A DNA stretch of 64,000 nt from SHVO01 sp050250575 (GCA_050250575.1 JBFWOJ010000003.1:227697-291696); one strand, 5' to 3'; positions 8,673 through 17,533 are shown, counted from the first letter of the stretch. The notes: generated by a model not told the origin, from the letters alone. Translations and numbers: made by a program.

Positions 8673-8693
8673 TGTCACGGCTGTGTCACAGCC
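8673..8693 (-). promoter_or_regulatory. Tandem direct repeat and overlapping inverted repeat upstream of hemA
   Basis: On the forward strand TGTCACGGC (8673-8681) and TGTCACAGC (8684-8692) repeat with 8 of 9 bases identical and an 11-base period, about one helical turn. The same bases form the perfect palindrome GGCTGTG-T-CACAGCC at 8679-8693. The pair lies 17-50 bases before the possible hemA starts. OmpR-family regulators typically bind direct repeats 10-11 bases apart, so this is a candidate site for the regulator encoded in the operon. That link is inference. Confidence 0.45.
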
Positions 8694-8725
8694 AGGCCAA
8701 TTCACAACCCATTGATGAGAAAGCA

Positions 8726-8750
8726 AAAGGCCGGCGCGGGGCCGGCCTTT
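8726..8750 (-). terminator. Intrinsic terminator after the PRC-barrel gene
   Basis: A perfect 10-base-pair stem, AAAGGCCGGC (8726-8735) with GCCGGCCTTT (8741-8750), has a five-base loop. On the reverse strand it is followed by TTTTGCTTTC. It sits 20 bases after the PRC-barrel stop and before the heme operon promoter, insulating the two reverse-strand units. Confidence 0.75.
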
Positions 8751-8769
8751 CCGTGAAATCGATGGCCCG

Positions 8770-9141
8770 TCAGTGAACGGAGCGCGGAACCTTGAAATAA
8801 TCGAAACTCATGTCCCGGACCTTGCCGGCCTGGCCATCACCCTGCACGAGGTCCTTGAGATCGTAAGCGGGCGCTTTCTTGAGCTCTTCCTTGCTCATCG
8901 GCACGACGTATCCATTCTTGTCCTCGGAATAGTCGAGCACCGACCAGGGAACGGGCGCGAACTTTTCGCCCATACCCATCACGCCGCCAAAGCCGACGGC
9001 CGCGAACATGATGCCGTTGGAGAGTTTGTCGAGCACAACGTCTTCAACATGCCCGACTTTATCGCCGGCGGCGTCATAGACGGCGGTCCCTTTGACCTTT
9101 GAAGCCAGAATAGCGGTGGTGTGTCCTGCGGATGTGGGCAT
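8770..9141 (-). CDS. PRC-barrel domain protein
   Basis: A 123-residue soluble protein. SKVKGTAVYDAAGDKVGHVEDVVLD (residues about 13-37) is a typical PRC-barrel start, followed by a GFGGVMGMGEKFAPVPWSVL segment. PRC-barrel proteins are small beta-barrels found in photosynthetic reaction centre H subunits, RimM and many stress-related proteins; the role here is unknown. The start at 9141 is set by a strong AAGGAGG about seven bases upstream. It is transcribed divergently from the S9 peptidase and ends in a good intrinsic terminator. Confidence 0.88.
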   Translation of the reverse strand: MPTSAGHTTAILASKVKGTAVYDAAGDKVGHVEDVVLDKLSNGIMFAAVGFGGVMGMGEKFAPVPWSVLDYSEDKNGYVVPMSKEELKKAPAYDLKDLVQGDGQAGKVRDMSFDYFKVPRSVH

Positions 9142-9432
9142 CGGAGTCCTCCTTGAAAGCCGAAGGCGTAACGGGCCCTTGGAAAGCTTTGTTCCTGCCT
9201 TGACCGCGCCTCCCGCGCCCTGGAACCGGGGCGACATCACAACAATTTCATCTGCCGTTTTTAACATTGTTTATAAAGGGGTACCTTAGGCGCCAAGCCC
9301 AGATGCCGTCGCGGTAGCAGAGCGGCGGTTGCTTCCCGTTTGCAGCGTGTGGATCTTCGGAAAATCGGTCGCTGGGACCAGACGAAAAACATGTGAGAAA
9401 CGGCCGCAAGCGCGGCCGCACCGGGGAAGATC
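9142..9432. promoter_or_regulatory. Divergent intergenic region between PRC-barrel and S9 peptidase genes
   Basis: About 290 bases that must hold both promoters. An AT-rich patch at about 9255-9278 (TTTTTAACATTGTTTATAAA) stands out against the GC-rich surroundings and is the best promoter candidate. A hairpin with 7-base arms CGGCCGC (9401-9407) and GCGGCCG (9412-9418) lies just before the peptidase ribosome binding site (GGGGAAG at 9423-9429). Confidence 0.4.
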
Positions 9433-11382
9433 ATGAGAAACCTTTTTGCGGCGATGGTGATCGCAGCTTCGTGCGCCCTTTCGCAAGGCGCGTTCGCGAG
9501 CGCCGATATCTACGGAAAACTTCCGGCGCTCGACTCGATCGAATTGTCGCCGAAGGGCACGCGCTACGCCTTCGTGACGATCATCCAAGGCAAGCGCGGC
9601 CTTGTGGTCATGAGCGCCGACGACAAGGTCGTGTTCCACTTGCCGCTGCCGCCCGCAGCCAAGGTCCGCGGACTGCAATGGGCGAGCGAAGATCACCTCT
9701 TCCTCGAAGTCACCGACTTCCAGAACATGATGGCCACCTTCGGTACGACCGCGGAGATCGCGAACGTGCTGTGGCTCAATGTCCGCGACAAGAAGGCAGG
9801 CTACATCTTCGCCGAAGATCCGAAGGTCGCCGACGCCGTCTTCGGGACGTACGGGACGGCGATCGTCGGCGACAAGGCGTTCGGCTACTTCGGCGGCATT
9901 CCGCTGCGCCGCGCCACCGGCACCCGCGCGGGCTACACCTGGGACCCCTCCATGGACATCGAGCTGTTTCGCGTCGACCTTGACGACGGGGAAGTCCGCA
10001 GCGAAGCCGGCGCGGTAGAGACCGGCAGGTCGGATTGGGTGATCGGCGGTGATGGAAAAGTCGCGGCCACGGCCATCTACTTCAACAAGGACGGCACTTG
10101 GCGCCTGCACAGCGGGGAAGGCAAGAACAAGCCGGTGCGCGAGACGAAGACCGCGCTCGCCGACATCGGCCTCGTCGGTCTCGGCCGCAGACCGGGGACT
10201 TATCTCGTCATCGATCACACAGGCGATGTCGACGAGGCGCAGGAGATCGATGCCGCCACCGGCGAGCACACGTTGCTTCTGGAAGAGAACAACGTGGTCG
10301 GCTGGATCTACGATCCGATCACGCGCCTTCTTATCGGGGCCCGCGTCGAGGAAAGGCCGGGCGCGATCTTTTTCGACCCCACCCTCGACGCGCGCTGGCG
10401 CAACTTGAGCAAGACCTTCCCCAACCTGAACCTCCGCTTGATTTCGTTCGACCAGGGGCTGACCACGGCCATCGTACGCTCCGACGGCTTACGCGATTCC
10501 GGGACCTTCTGGAAAGTCGACATGACGACCAGCACCACGAAAGTGCTGGGCTACGATTATCCGGCGATCCGCCCCGATCGCGTCGGTCCCACGCAGATGT
10601 TCAAGTACAAAGCTCAGGATGGCCTTGAGATGGAGGGCGTTCTGACGTTGCCCGCAAAAGGCGCTCAGAAAAATCTGCCCGTCATCATGCTTCCGCACGG
10701 CGGCCCGATCGGGCCGTTCGACCGGATTCAATTCGATTGGTGGGCGCAGGCCTTCGCCGATGCGGGCTACGCGGTGTTTCAACCGAACTACCGCGGCTCG
10801 GGCGACTACGGCGGCGCGTTCCGCCAAGCCGGCTACGGCGAATACGGGAAGAAGATGCAGTCGGACATCGCCGACGGGCTGAAAGCTCTGATCGACGCTG
10901 GTATCGCCGATCCGAAGCGGGCCTGCATCGTTGGCGGCAGCTACGGCGGCTATTCGGCGCTCTACGGCGTTACACTGCAGCAAGGCCTGTACCGCTGCGC
11001 CGTCTCGGTCGCGGGCGTGGCCAATGTGCGTTCCATGTTCCGTTGGTCGATCGACCGATACGGCGCACAGAGCGCGACCACGCGCTACCGCCGTGCCGTG
11101 ACGGGGGCTGATGATGCCGGCGACAAAGTGATGGAGGAAATTTCGCCCTCCAACTTCGCGGCAAAAGCCGACGCACCCATTCTTCTCATTCACGGCGAAG
11201 ACGATACCGTCGTGCCGATCTCGCAGAGCGGCATCATGGAAGGCGCCCTCAAAAGCGCCGACAAGCCGGTCGAGTTCATCCGGATGAAGGGCGAGGACCA
11301 TTGGCTCTCGAGCGAGGCGACGCGCATCGAGATGCTGACGCATAGCCTCGCCTTCGTGAAGAAGCACAACCCGCCGGGCTAG
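9433..11382 (+). CDS. Secreted S9-family prolyl oligopeptidase-like serine peptidase
   Basis: A 649-residue protein with a signal peptide (MRNLFAAMVIAASCALSQG, cleavage after about residue 22). An N-terminal beta-propeller-like region of about 370 residues is followed by an alpha/beta-hydrolase domain. The catalytic serine is Ser503 in GGSYGGYSAL; Asp590 or Asp591 in HGEDDTVVP and His623 in GEDHWLS complete the triad. LPHGGPIGPFD and PNYRGSGDYG are further S9C landmarks. Such enzymes cleave oligopeptides, often as dipeptidyl or acylaminoacyl peptidases, here probably periplasmic. ATG is preceded by GGGGAAG. It is monocistronic and overlaps the convergent peroxidase gene by four bases. Confidence 0.92.
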   Translation: MRNLFAAMVIAASCALSQGAFASADIYGKLPALDSIELSPKGTRYAFVTIIQGKRGLVVMSADDKVVFHLPLPPAAKVRGLQWASEDHLFLEVTDFQNMMATFGTTAEIANVLWLNVRDKKAGYIFAEDPKVADAVFGTYGTAIVGDKAFGYFGGIPLRRATGTRAGYTWDPSMDIELFRVDLDDGEVRSEAGAVETGRSDWVIGGDGKVAATAIYFNKDGTWRLHSGEGKNKPVRETKTALADIGLVGLGRRPGTYLVIDHTGDVDEAQEIDAATGEHTLLLEENNVVGWIYDPITRLLIGARVEERPGAIFFDPTLDARWRNLSKTFPNLNLRLISFDQGLTTAIVRSDGLRDSGTFWKVDMTTSTTKVLGYDYPAIRPDRVGPTQMFKYKAQDGLEMEGVLTLPAKGAQKNLPVIMLPHGGPIGPFDRIQFDWWAQAFADAGYAVFQPNYRGSGDYGGAFRQAGYGEYGKKMQSDIADGLKALIDAGIADPKRACIVGGSYGGYSALYGVTLQQGLYRCAVSVAGVANVRSMFRWSIDRYGAQSATTRYRRAVTGADDAGDKVMEEISPSNFAAKADAPILLIHGEDDTVVPISQSGIMEGALKSADKPVEFIRMKGEDHWLSSEATRIEMLTHSLAFVKKHNPPG

Positions 11383-11864
11383 CGAACAACTCTCTCAATC
11401 GCGCGCCGGACGCGCCCTGCGTCCGGCGGCGTGGCGCAGAAGAACCAATCGGCGAGCCGCCCGTCGCGGGCGACCAGATATTTGGTGAAGTTCCACCATG
11501 GCCGGCCCGGCAGGCCGGCCCCGCGCGCCAGCCATTTGAACAACGGAGCGGCGTTAGGGCCTCTCACGGCGACTTTCGCCGCCATGGGGAAGGTGACGCC
11601 GTAGCGGTCGCGGCAGAAGGTCTCGATCTCGATGGCGCTGCCCGGCTCCTGCGCGCCGAAATCATTGGAAGGCACGCCGAGGACAACGAGACCCTCGCCC
11701 TGCCATTCCTTCCACAGCGCCTCAAGCCCCGCATACTGCGGGGTAAAGCCGCACTTCGAAGCCGTGTTCACGATCAGCATCGGCCGGCCGCGGAACGACG
11801 ACAAGTCGAGCGGGGCGCCGTTCAACGCCGTGAGTTGGAAGCTGTAGACGGTCGGGCCGGTCAT
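11379..11864 (-). CDS. Glutathione peroxidase family protein (cysteine form)
   Basis: A 161-residue thioredoxin-fold peroxidase. The peroxidatic Cys38 lies in NTASKCGFTPQY, with Gln72 in GVPSNDFGAQEPGS and a tryptophan in WWNFTKYLV completing the catalytic set. It reduces hydroperoxides using glutathione or thioredoxin; the cysteine form suggests thioredoxin can serve. The start is ATG 11864, which overlaps the stop of the ABC transporter by four bases (ATGA); the frame is open much farther upstream but only as an antisense-like shadow of the transporter gene. Confidence 0.93.
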   Translation of the reverse strand: MTGPTVYSFQLTALNGAPLDLSSFRGRPMLIVNTASKCGFTPQYAGLEALWKEWQGEGLVVLGVPSNDFGAQEPGSAIEIETFCRDRYGVTFPMAAKVAVRGPNAAPLFKWLARGAGLPGRPWWNFTKYLVARDGRLADWFFCATPPDAGRVRRAIERVVR

Positions 11865-13708
11865 TCGGCGGAGAGCCGCGCGTCCTGGCCGTGGAATCCG
11901 CCGGACTGGCGCTTCCACAGACGCGCATAGGTCCCGCCCGCCGCGAGCAAGGCGGCGTGGCTGCCGGTTTCGACGATCCGCCCATGGTCCATCACGATCA
12001 GCCGGTCCATCTGGGCGATGGTCGATAGACGGTGGGCGATGGCGATGACCGTGCGACCTTCCATGAGCGACGCCAATTGCTCCTGGATCGCTGCTTCGAC
12101 ATCGGAATCGAGGGCGGAGGTCGCTTCGTCGAGAACGAGAATCGGCGCGTTCTTCAGGATCACGCGCGCAAGCGCAACGCGCTGACGCTGGCCGCCGGAG
12201 AGTTTGACGCCGCGCTCGCCAACCTGCGCATCGAAGCCCCTGCGGCCCTGCCAATCCTCCAGCGCTTCGATGAATTCGGTGGCATGTGCGCGCTCGACCG
12301 CGGCGCGGATCTCGGCATCGGTGGCGTCAGGACGGCCGTAGCGAATGTTCTCGCGGATGGAGCGATGCAGCAGCGAGGTGTCCTGGGTGACCATGGCGAT
12401 ATTGGCGCGCAGAGATTCCTGCGTGACGCCGGCAATGTCCTGCCCGTCGATCAAGATCCGCCCGCTGTCGACGTCGAAGAAGCGCAGCAGCAGGTTGACC
12501 ATGGTCGACTTGCCCGCACCGGAAGGGCCGACTAGGCCGATGCGCTCGCCCGGCCGGATGGCAAGATCGATCCCGTGCAAGACCCCCTTGGCGGTCCCGT
12601 AGCCGAAGTGGACATCTTCGAACACGATAGCGCCCCTGCTGACGTGCAGCGGCCGCGCGTCGGGGCGATCGCGCATGGTGCGCGGCGTGGCGATCGACTT
12701 GATGCCGTCCTGGACGGTGCCGACCTGTTCGAAGATGGTCGTGATACTGCCGGCGACCCACCCGGACATCGAGACAATCTGCCAGGCGAGCGGCAGCGCC
12801 ATAGCCACGACGCCGACGTCAATCTCACGGACCGACCATAGGGCGATCGAGAGCGCGCCGACCGAAACCACCATCAATGCGTTGCACACCGTCAAAATGA
12901 AGCCGAACACCGTCATGAGGCGCAGGAGCCGGTGGTAGATCACGGTGTGCTCATCGATACTGGCCCGCACAAACGCGTCTTCGTCGCGCGGCTTGGCGAA
13001 AAGCTTGACGGTGAGGATGTTGGTGTAGCTGTCGACAACCTTGCCCGTCACGGTCGAGCGGACCTCGGATACCGCGCGCGAGCGATCGCGCATGCGCGGG
13101 ACGAAGTAACGCAGGAGCAGGAGGTAAGCCGTGAACCAAACGAGGATCGGCAGGGTGAGACGCCAGTCGGTGCTGGCCAGAAGAACGACCGCGCTGGTGC
13201 CGTAGACAAGCAGGTACCAGACGGCGTTCAGCGAGGCGACGACGCTTTCCCGCAACGAGGGGCCGGTCTGCATGATGCGGTTGGCGATGCGGCCGGCGAA
13301 GTCGTTCTGGAAGAACGTCCACCCCTGACGCACCACGTGCCAGTGGCTTTGCCAGCGGATCAAATTCTGGAAATTCGCGGCGAGGCCCTGGTTGGTCACA
13401 AGGCCCTGGAGGCCGAACACGATCGGGCGGGCGATGATCTGCACGGCGGCCATTCCGAGCAGAAGCGGCCAATAGTCGTGCAGCAGGACCTCGGGAGTGT
13501 GACGCGATACGAGCTCGACGACTTTGCCGATGAAGACCGGAATGAGGAGGTCGAGGAAAGCGACCAGCGAGCCGACCACGAACAGCGCGATGAGCAGCCA
13601 GCGGGTCTGACGGACAAAGTGCCAGTAGAACGGAACGAGCCCCGGCGGTGGCGGCTCGCCGGCGGTATCTTCGGTCGGTTTGAGGAAGCGCTCGAAGAGC
13701 TTGAACAT
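11861..13708 (-). CDS. ABC half-exporter (fused permease and ATPase)
   Basis: A 615-residue protein: six predicted membrane helices in residues about 30-330 followed by an ATPase domain with Walker A GPSGAGKST (394-402), signature LSGGQRQR (503-510), Walker B ILVLDEAT (523-530) and the switch histidine in AHRLS. It should work as a homodimer exporting lipids, peptides or metal-thiol conjugates, as in MsbA- and Atm1-like families; the substrate is not evident. Translational overlap with the glutathione peroxidase hints at redox- or thiol-related cargo. A second related half-exporter is encoded at 17534-19360. Confidence 0.93.
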   Translation of the reverse strand: MFKLFERFLKPTEDTAGEPPPPGLVPFYWHFVRQTRWLLIALFVVGSLVAFLDLLIPVFIGKVVELVSRHTPEVLLHDYWPLLLGMAAVQIIARPIVFGLQGLVTNQGLAANFQNLIRWQSHWHVVRQGWTFFQNDFAGRIANRIMQTGPSLRESVVASLNAVWYLLVYGTSAVVLLASTDWRLTLPILVWFTAYLLLLRYFVPRMRDRSRAVSEVRSTVTGKVVDSYTNILTVKLFAKPRDEDAFVRASIDEHTVIYHRLLRLMTVFGFILTVCNALMVVSVGALSIALWSVREIDVGVVAMALPLAWQIVSMSGWVAGSITTIFEQVGTVQDGIKSIATPRTMRDRPDARPLHVSRGAIVFEDVHFGYGTAKGVLHGIDLAIRPGERIGLVGPSGAGKSTMVNLLLRFFDVDSGRILIDGQDIAGVTQESLRANIAMVTQDTSLLHRSIRENIRYGRPDATDAEIRAAVERAHATEFIEALEDWQGRRGFDAQVGERGVKLSGGQRQRVALARVILKNAPILVLDEATSALDSDVEAAIQEQLASLMEGRTVIAIAHRLSTIAQMDRLIVMDHGRIVETGSHAALLAAGGTYARLWKRQSGGFHGQDARLSAE

Positions 13709-13837
13709 GGCCCCGGTGCGGAGAACGCGAGCGCAGAGTTATAGGGGCGGCAGCGTCTTTAGGCCAGGAAACTCCCGCGCTCTGCAAATTTCCCTAAGGT
13801 TTTGTCATGCAGACGTTAAGGCGACCAGTCGCTCGCG

Positions 13838-14209
13838 TTAACGCCCGATCAGCTTGCGTAGGCTTTGCTCGAATTCCTGCACGGTCAATGGCTTCTGAAG
13901 GACGTCATGGGCCGCCCACCGGCCATGGACCCCTTCGCGTCCGTACCCGGTAATAAACACAAACGGAACGCGAGCCGCTTCCAGCTTTTCGGCGATGGGA
14001 AAAACCGTCTCGCCGCCGATATTCACATCGAGAATGGCGATGGAGGGCAACTTCGCTGCGACGAGGCCGAGACCGGCGTCGAGGCGCGCAGCGTGGCGAA
14101 CGGTGCCGGCGCCCAGCTGCTCGAGCATTTCCTCGATCAGGAACGAGACCATTGTCTCATCCTCGATCAAGAGAACATCCAATCCGGCGAGAAGATCCGA
14201 TTTTGGCAT
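13838..14209 (-). CDS. Single-domain response regulator (receiver only)
   Basis: A 123-residue CheY-like receiver. The acidic pair is in IEDE (15-18), the phospho-acceptor is Asp61 in AILDVNIGG, Thr87 lies in FITGYG and Lys106 in LQKPLT. There is no output domain, so it acts by protein contact or as a phosphate sink. It follows the HWE kinase gene by eight bases, so the two are almost certainly partners. Confidence 0.9.
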   Translation of the reverse strand: MPKSDLLAGLDVLLIEDETMVSFLIEEMLEQLGAGTVRHAARLDAGLGLVAAKLPSIAILDVNIGGETVFPIAEKLEAARVPFVFITGYGREGVHGRWAAHDVLQKPLTVQEFEQSLRKLIGR

Positions 14210-14217
14210 CGCGTTAC

Positions 14218-15861
14218 CTAAAGGTGGATTTCAATGACGCACCTCATTCCCTCGGGCGGAAAAACGGCGACATAATTGCCATGCAGCTCGTCGGTGACCG
14301 CCCGCTCGATAAACTTCGTTCCGTACCCGCTCCGGCTCGGCGCTTGGACCGCCGGACCGCCGCTCTCGACCCATTCGAGGCGCAGGCGCGATTCGCCCAC
14401 ACGCATCCAGGAGACCTTCACGACCCCGCTCGGGCTGGAGAGGGCGCCATATTTGGCGGCGTTTGTCGTAAGCTCATTGACGATCATGGCAAGTGCAATG
14501 GCGACCCGCGGCGCGAGGGCCACGTCAGCCCCGCTCAGCCGGACGCGTGCAGACTGGGCGCCGGCATAGGGCGCGGTGATCGACTTCACCAGGTCCTCGA
14601 GATGCGCGCCTTCCCAATTCTTGCGGCTAAGCACATTATGCGCGCTCGACAGCGCTTGGAGGCGGGCATCGATGCTTTGACGGGCTTCCGGCGTCGCGCC
14701 CGAATTGCGCAGGCCGCGCCACACGATCGCCTGCACTGAACTGAGCGTATTCTTGACGCGGTGGTTGAGCTCGTTCCCAAGCAATTCACGGTGCCGTTCG
14801 GCGCGCACCAGCTGACTTGCGATTCTGAACGCAAAAAACCCTCCGATGACGATGAACACCGCGCCGATGGCGATGGTGGTCATCAGAGATCTTTGCGTCG
14901 GCGCGCTATATTCCTCGACCGGCAGTCCCACCGCCACCACCCAGCCCGTGCCCAGCGAACGCGTGAAACCGGTCAGCACCCGCGTGCCTTCGACCGAAGT
15001 CGTTTCGGTCAACCGCTCGCGACCCGGGATCGCGAGCTCGGCCGCGAGGGAATCGGAGGCCGACGTAATGGCATCCTGCGCGAGCGCGGGACGACGCGCG
15101 ACGTGATGGGCGAGTCGGTCGAAGATCGCGATCACCCAGCTGGACGGGAGATCGAGGCGCCGCAGGTGCTCGTCGAAGGTGGTGCGCGGCGGATTGAAGA
15201 TCAGCGCGTAGAGGACTTCGTTCCCCCGCATGACCGGAACGGTGACGGTGAACGTCGGCTGACCGGTCCGGCGGCTGAGGTAAACGTTGGAGACTTGCGC
15301 GCCGCGTCCGTCAAAAACGGCGGCGATTGTTTCCAGCACCTCGGGCCGCGCCAGCGGCGGTAAGCCACCCGGGTATGTACTGAAGAGCTGGACTCCATTC
15401 TTCTCGGCCACCGAGATCGCCGTCCCTTCGGGAAAACGGGTGAGGAAGCGCTCGGCGTCAGGGCGAAATCCGGCGAAGTCTTCACTCTGCAGTGATGGCG
15501 ACAAGGCGAGGACTTCGAGAGCGGCCGTCTGATTCTGGAGTTCGCGATCGACGGCGATCATCATGCCGCGGGTGACTTGCAGCACCTGCTCGGCGGCCGT
15601 CTCTGCGGCGCGCTCGTAGCTTTGATAGACGACGGTGGCGGTGAGCACCAGCATCGGCACCAGGGTGCCGGCGATCAGAACCAACAGGCGGATCTGGAGC
15701 GGCAGCGGTTTGGGGGAAAACAGCCGCTGCGGCGGAGAGGTTGCTCCCACCGCCCGAGACTCATCCGAAGTATCGCGAGAACTGTCCACCTGACCCCATA
15801 CCGCGGCAGCGCTCCCATTTTCGATGTTTACGGCGGAGTGTCCAGGGTCTCCGGAGGCCAT
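14218..15861 (-). CDS. HWE/HisKA_2-type sensor histidine kinase with periplasmic sensor
   Basis: A 547-residue kinase. A membrane helix at about 56-80, a ~245-residue outer region resembling a double Cache (dCache) fold, and a second helix at about 327-350 precede the kinase core. The phospho-acceptor motif GNELNHRVKNTLSSVQAI (His367) and the N box VNELTTNAAKYGAL are those of the HWE/HisKA_2 class, common in Alphaproteobacteria. dCache domains usually bind small molecules such as amino acids or organic acids. The ~50-residue N-terminal extension is low complexity, so the true start may be further downstream. Partner: the receiver encoded next. Confidence 0.88.
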   Translation of the reverse strand: MASGDPGHSAVNIENGSAAAVWGQVDSSRDTSDESRAVGATSPPQRLFSPKPLPLQIRLLVLIAGTLVPMLVLTATVVYQSYERAAETAAEQVLQVTRGMMIAVDRELQNQTAALEVLALSPSLQSEDFAGFRPDAERFLTRFPEGTAISVAEKNGVQLFSTYPGGLPPLARPEVLETIAAVFDGRGAQVSNVYLSRRTGQPTFTVTVPVMRGNEVLYALIFNPPRTTFDEHLRRLDLPSSWVIAIFDRLAHHVARRPALAQDAITSASDSLAAELAIPGRERLTETTSVEGTRVLTGFTRSLGTGWVVAVGLPVEEYSAPTQRSLMTTIAIGAVFIVIGGFFAFRIASQLVRAERHRELLGNELNHRVKNTLSSVQAIVWRGLRNSGATPEARQSIDARLQALSSAHNVLSRKNWEGAHLEDLVKSITAPYAGAQSARVRLSGADVALAPRVAIALAMIVNELTTNAAKYGALSSPSGVVKVSWMRVGESRLRLEWVESGGPAVQAPSRSGYGTKFIERAVTDELHGNYVAVFPPEGMRCVIEIHL

Positions 15862-15872
15862 AAACGGCGGAC

Positions 15873-15901
15873 AAAAAAAGGGGCCGGCTTGCGCCGGCCC
15901 C
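15873..15901 (-). terminator. Intrinsic terminator after the MBL-fold lipoprotein gene
   Basis: A 9-base-pair stem GGGGCCGGC (15880-15888) with GCCGGCCCC (15893-15901) and a four-base loop; on the reverse strand it is followed by seven T (15879-15873). It ends the reverse-strand lipoprotein gene before the HWE kinase gene. Confidence 0.85.
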
Positions 15902-15923
15902 GTTCCTCATCGCCGGAAGCCGG

Positions 15924-17402
15924 CTACTTCGCTTTGGCCTTCGCCTTTGCCTTGGGGTCGGGTTCAGGTACGCCGATATCGCGGCGCAGTTCGGTCATCG
16001 TGACGCGGCGGCCGTGGATCGGCGCGATGGTGGCGACGTCGAGCCCAAGCCGTTCGATATTTTCGTACAGGTTGACATTGAACGGGTTCGGCGTGGCGGG
16101 CGGCGGCGCATCCGGGGCCAGCGGCGACCAGGCATCCGCCTCGGTGAGGATTTTCTCGTTGGGGAGATAGACCATCAGGAAGCCGTCGGCATGGCCGCTG
16201 CCCTGAATCGCATGGATCTCAATCGGCCGTTTGCCGTCGGTAAGGACGTGCTTGTCGCCCACGGTCTCGAACATCGCCGCCTTGCCGGCCTTGCTCATGG
16301 CGTCCGGATTCAGCGTGCGCGGATTGGCCCAGGCCGCCTCGTAGAAGGGCTTCACAGATTCGTGGGTCACGATCGTCGCGCCTTCGGCCACAAATGGACG
16401 CAGACCGCCCGAATGGTCGAAGTGCGCGTGAGTATTGATGACGTACCGGATCGGCTTGTTGGGAATCAGCTCTTTCGCCTTGTCGATCACCGCTTGTCCT
16501 CGCGCTTCACTTTGCGGGCCCTCGACGACGACGATGTGGTCCGCCTGCTCGATGACCAGGCTGTGATGGGTGCCGCCGCGGAAGTAGTGAACGCCGTCGG
16601 CGAGCTGTTCGACTTCGACGTTGACCGCCGGCGCCTGGTAGCTCTTCACTTCGTCCGGCACGGCGAAGGAAACCTGCGGGTTCTTGGTCACCGCGGCGAC
16701 GTCGATCTCGAGAACCGGATGTCCGGCTTGCGTGCGCACAATGCGCCCGGGGAAACGCACGCCGTTGAAGTCGCGATAGTTCGAGTAGGTGAATTCGACG
16801 GGCGTATCCCCGGTCACGGGGTTGTCGAAGGCCGCGGCGACGCGCGTGACTTCGTTTTGCGGGCTGATGGACCCGGTGAATTTCACGTTACCGACGGAGA
16901 AGGCGACGGTCGAGCCGCCGTCCGCCGCCGTGACGGTCGCCTTGTTGGCGGTGGCCGCGCGCAGGAAACCATGCGGCGTCGCCCAGATCTCCACGGTGCG
17001 TTCCTGCACCGTCGCCGGCTGCGCCGTGACCGCCCCGCCGGGCGGGGCGTTCCACGCCAGTTCGCCCACGACATACTGGTCGATCTTCTGCTCGACCGGC
17101 GCAGGGCGCGCGCGATTGGGGTCGACGACCTGAAGGCGCGTCATCTCCACCCGGGCGGCGGGCGGATCTGTATAGGACACGGTCTGGGTGTAGGCGGCGA
17201 CATCGAAGGCCGGCCACGCCTGATTCGGAACCGGCGCCTGGCCAAACTGATACCATTTCCCGGTTCCGCTAAAGCTGATCGACGTGGTGTTCGCCGCATC
17301 AAGCGCGGCGGACGCCGCGGGTAGCGTTCCTGCCGGCTCGGAGCAGGCGGCGAGAGTCATGGCCAAGCCGACGCTCAACAGTCCCAATTTTGTGAGGTGC
17401 AT
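15924..17402 (-). CDS. Metallo-beta-lactamase-fold hydrolase, lipoprotein
   Basis: A 492-residue predicted lipoprotein (lipobox LAAC, Cys20). Residues about 30-255 resemble a periplasmic outer-membrane-lipoprotein-like beta region; the MBL domain begins about 260, with the zinc motif HAHFDH at 325-330, a later His in VTHES and a third in GSGHADG. The end carries PIHGRRVTM, then an Ala-Lys-rich tail (KAKAKAKAK). The family hydrolyses esters, thioesters or phosphodiesters; substrate unknown. The start ATG 17402 is set by GGAGG six bases upstream. A strong terminator follows, so it is a single-gene unit. Confidence 0.85.
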   Translation of the reverse strand: MHLTKLGLLSVGLAMTLAACSEPAGTLPAASAALDAANTTSISFSGTGKWYQFGQAPVPNQAWPAFDVAAYTQTVSYTDPPAARVEMTRLQVVDPNRARPAPVEQKIDQYVVGELAWNAPPGGAVTAQPATVQERTVEIWATPHGFLRAATANKATVTAADGGSTVAFSVGNVKFTGSISPQNEVTRVAAAFDNPVTGDTPVEFTYSNYRDFNGVRFPGRIVRTQAGHPVLEIDVAAVTKNPQVSFAVPDEVKSYQAPAVNVEVEQLADGVHYFRGGTHHSLVIEQADHIVVVEGPQSEARGQAVIDKAKELIPNKPIRYVINTHAHFDHSGGLRPFVAEGATIVTHESVKPFYEAAWANPRTLNPDAMSKAGKAAMFETVGDKHVLTDGKRPIEIHAIQGSGHADGFLMVYLPNEKILTEADAWSPLAPDAPPPATPNPFNVNLYENIERLGLDVATIAPIHGRRVTMTELRRDIGVPEPDPKAKAKAKAK

Positions 17403-17533
17403 CTGGGTCCTCCATGGACATCGAAAAGGCGCGCCATCCTGCAACAAAATCAGGAGCTTAGGCAACCTATACCGGACGCCAAAAGCCCCTAATTTGTAAC
17501 ATCTCCTTGCAAAAAGCCTATTCGAACAGCTCC

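Noticed and set aside
9401..9418. Hairpin as a riboswitch or terminator before the S9 peptidase
   Set aside because: Too short for a known riboswitch and lacks a T-run; it is more likely incidental or a weak leader structure.
16014..17324. A 436-residue forward frame opposite the MBL lipoprotein gene
   Set aside because: Composition and position mark it as antisense shadow; the reverse frame has lipobox, zinc motif, ribosome binding site and terminator.
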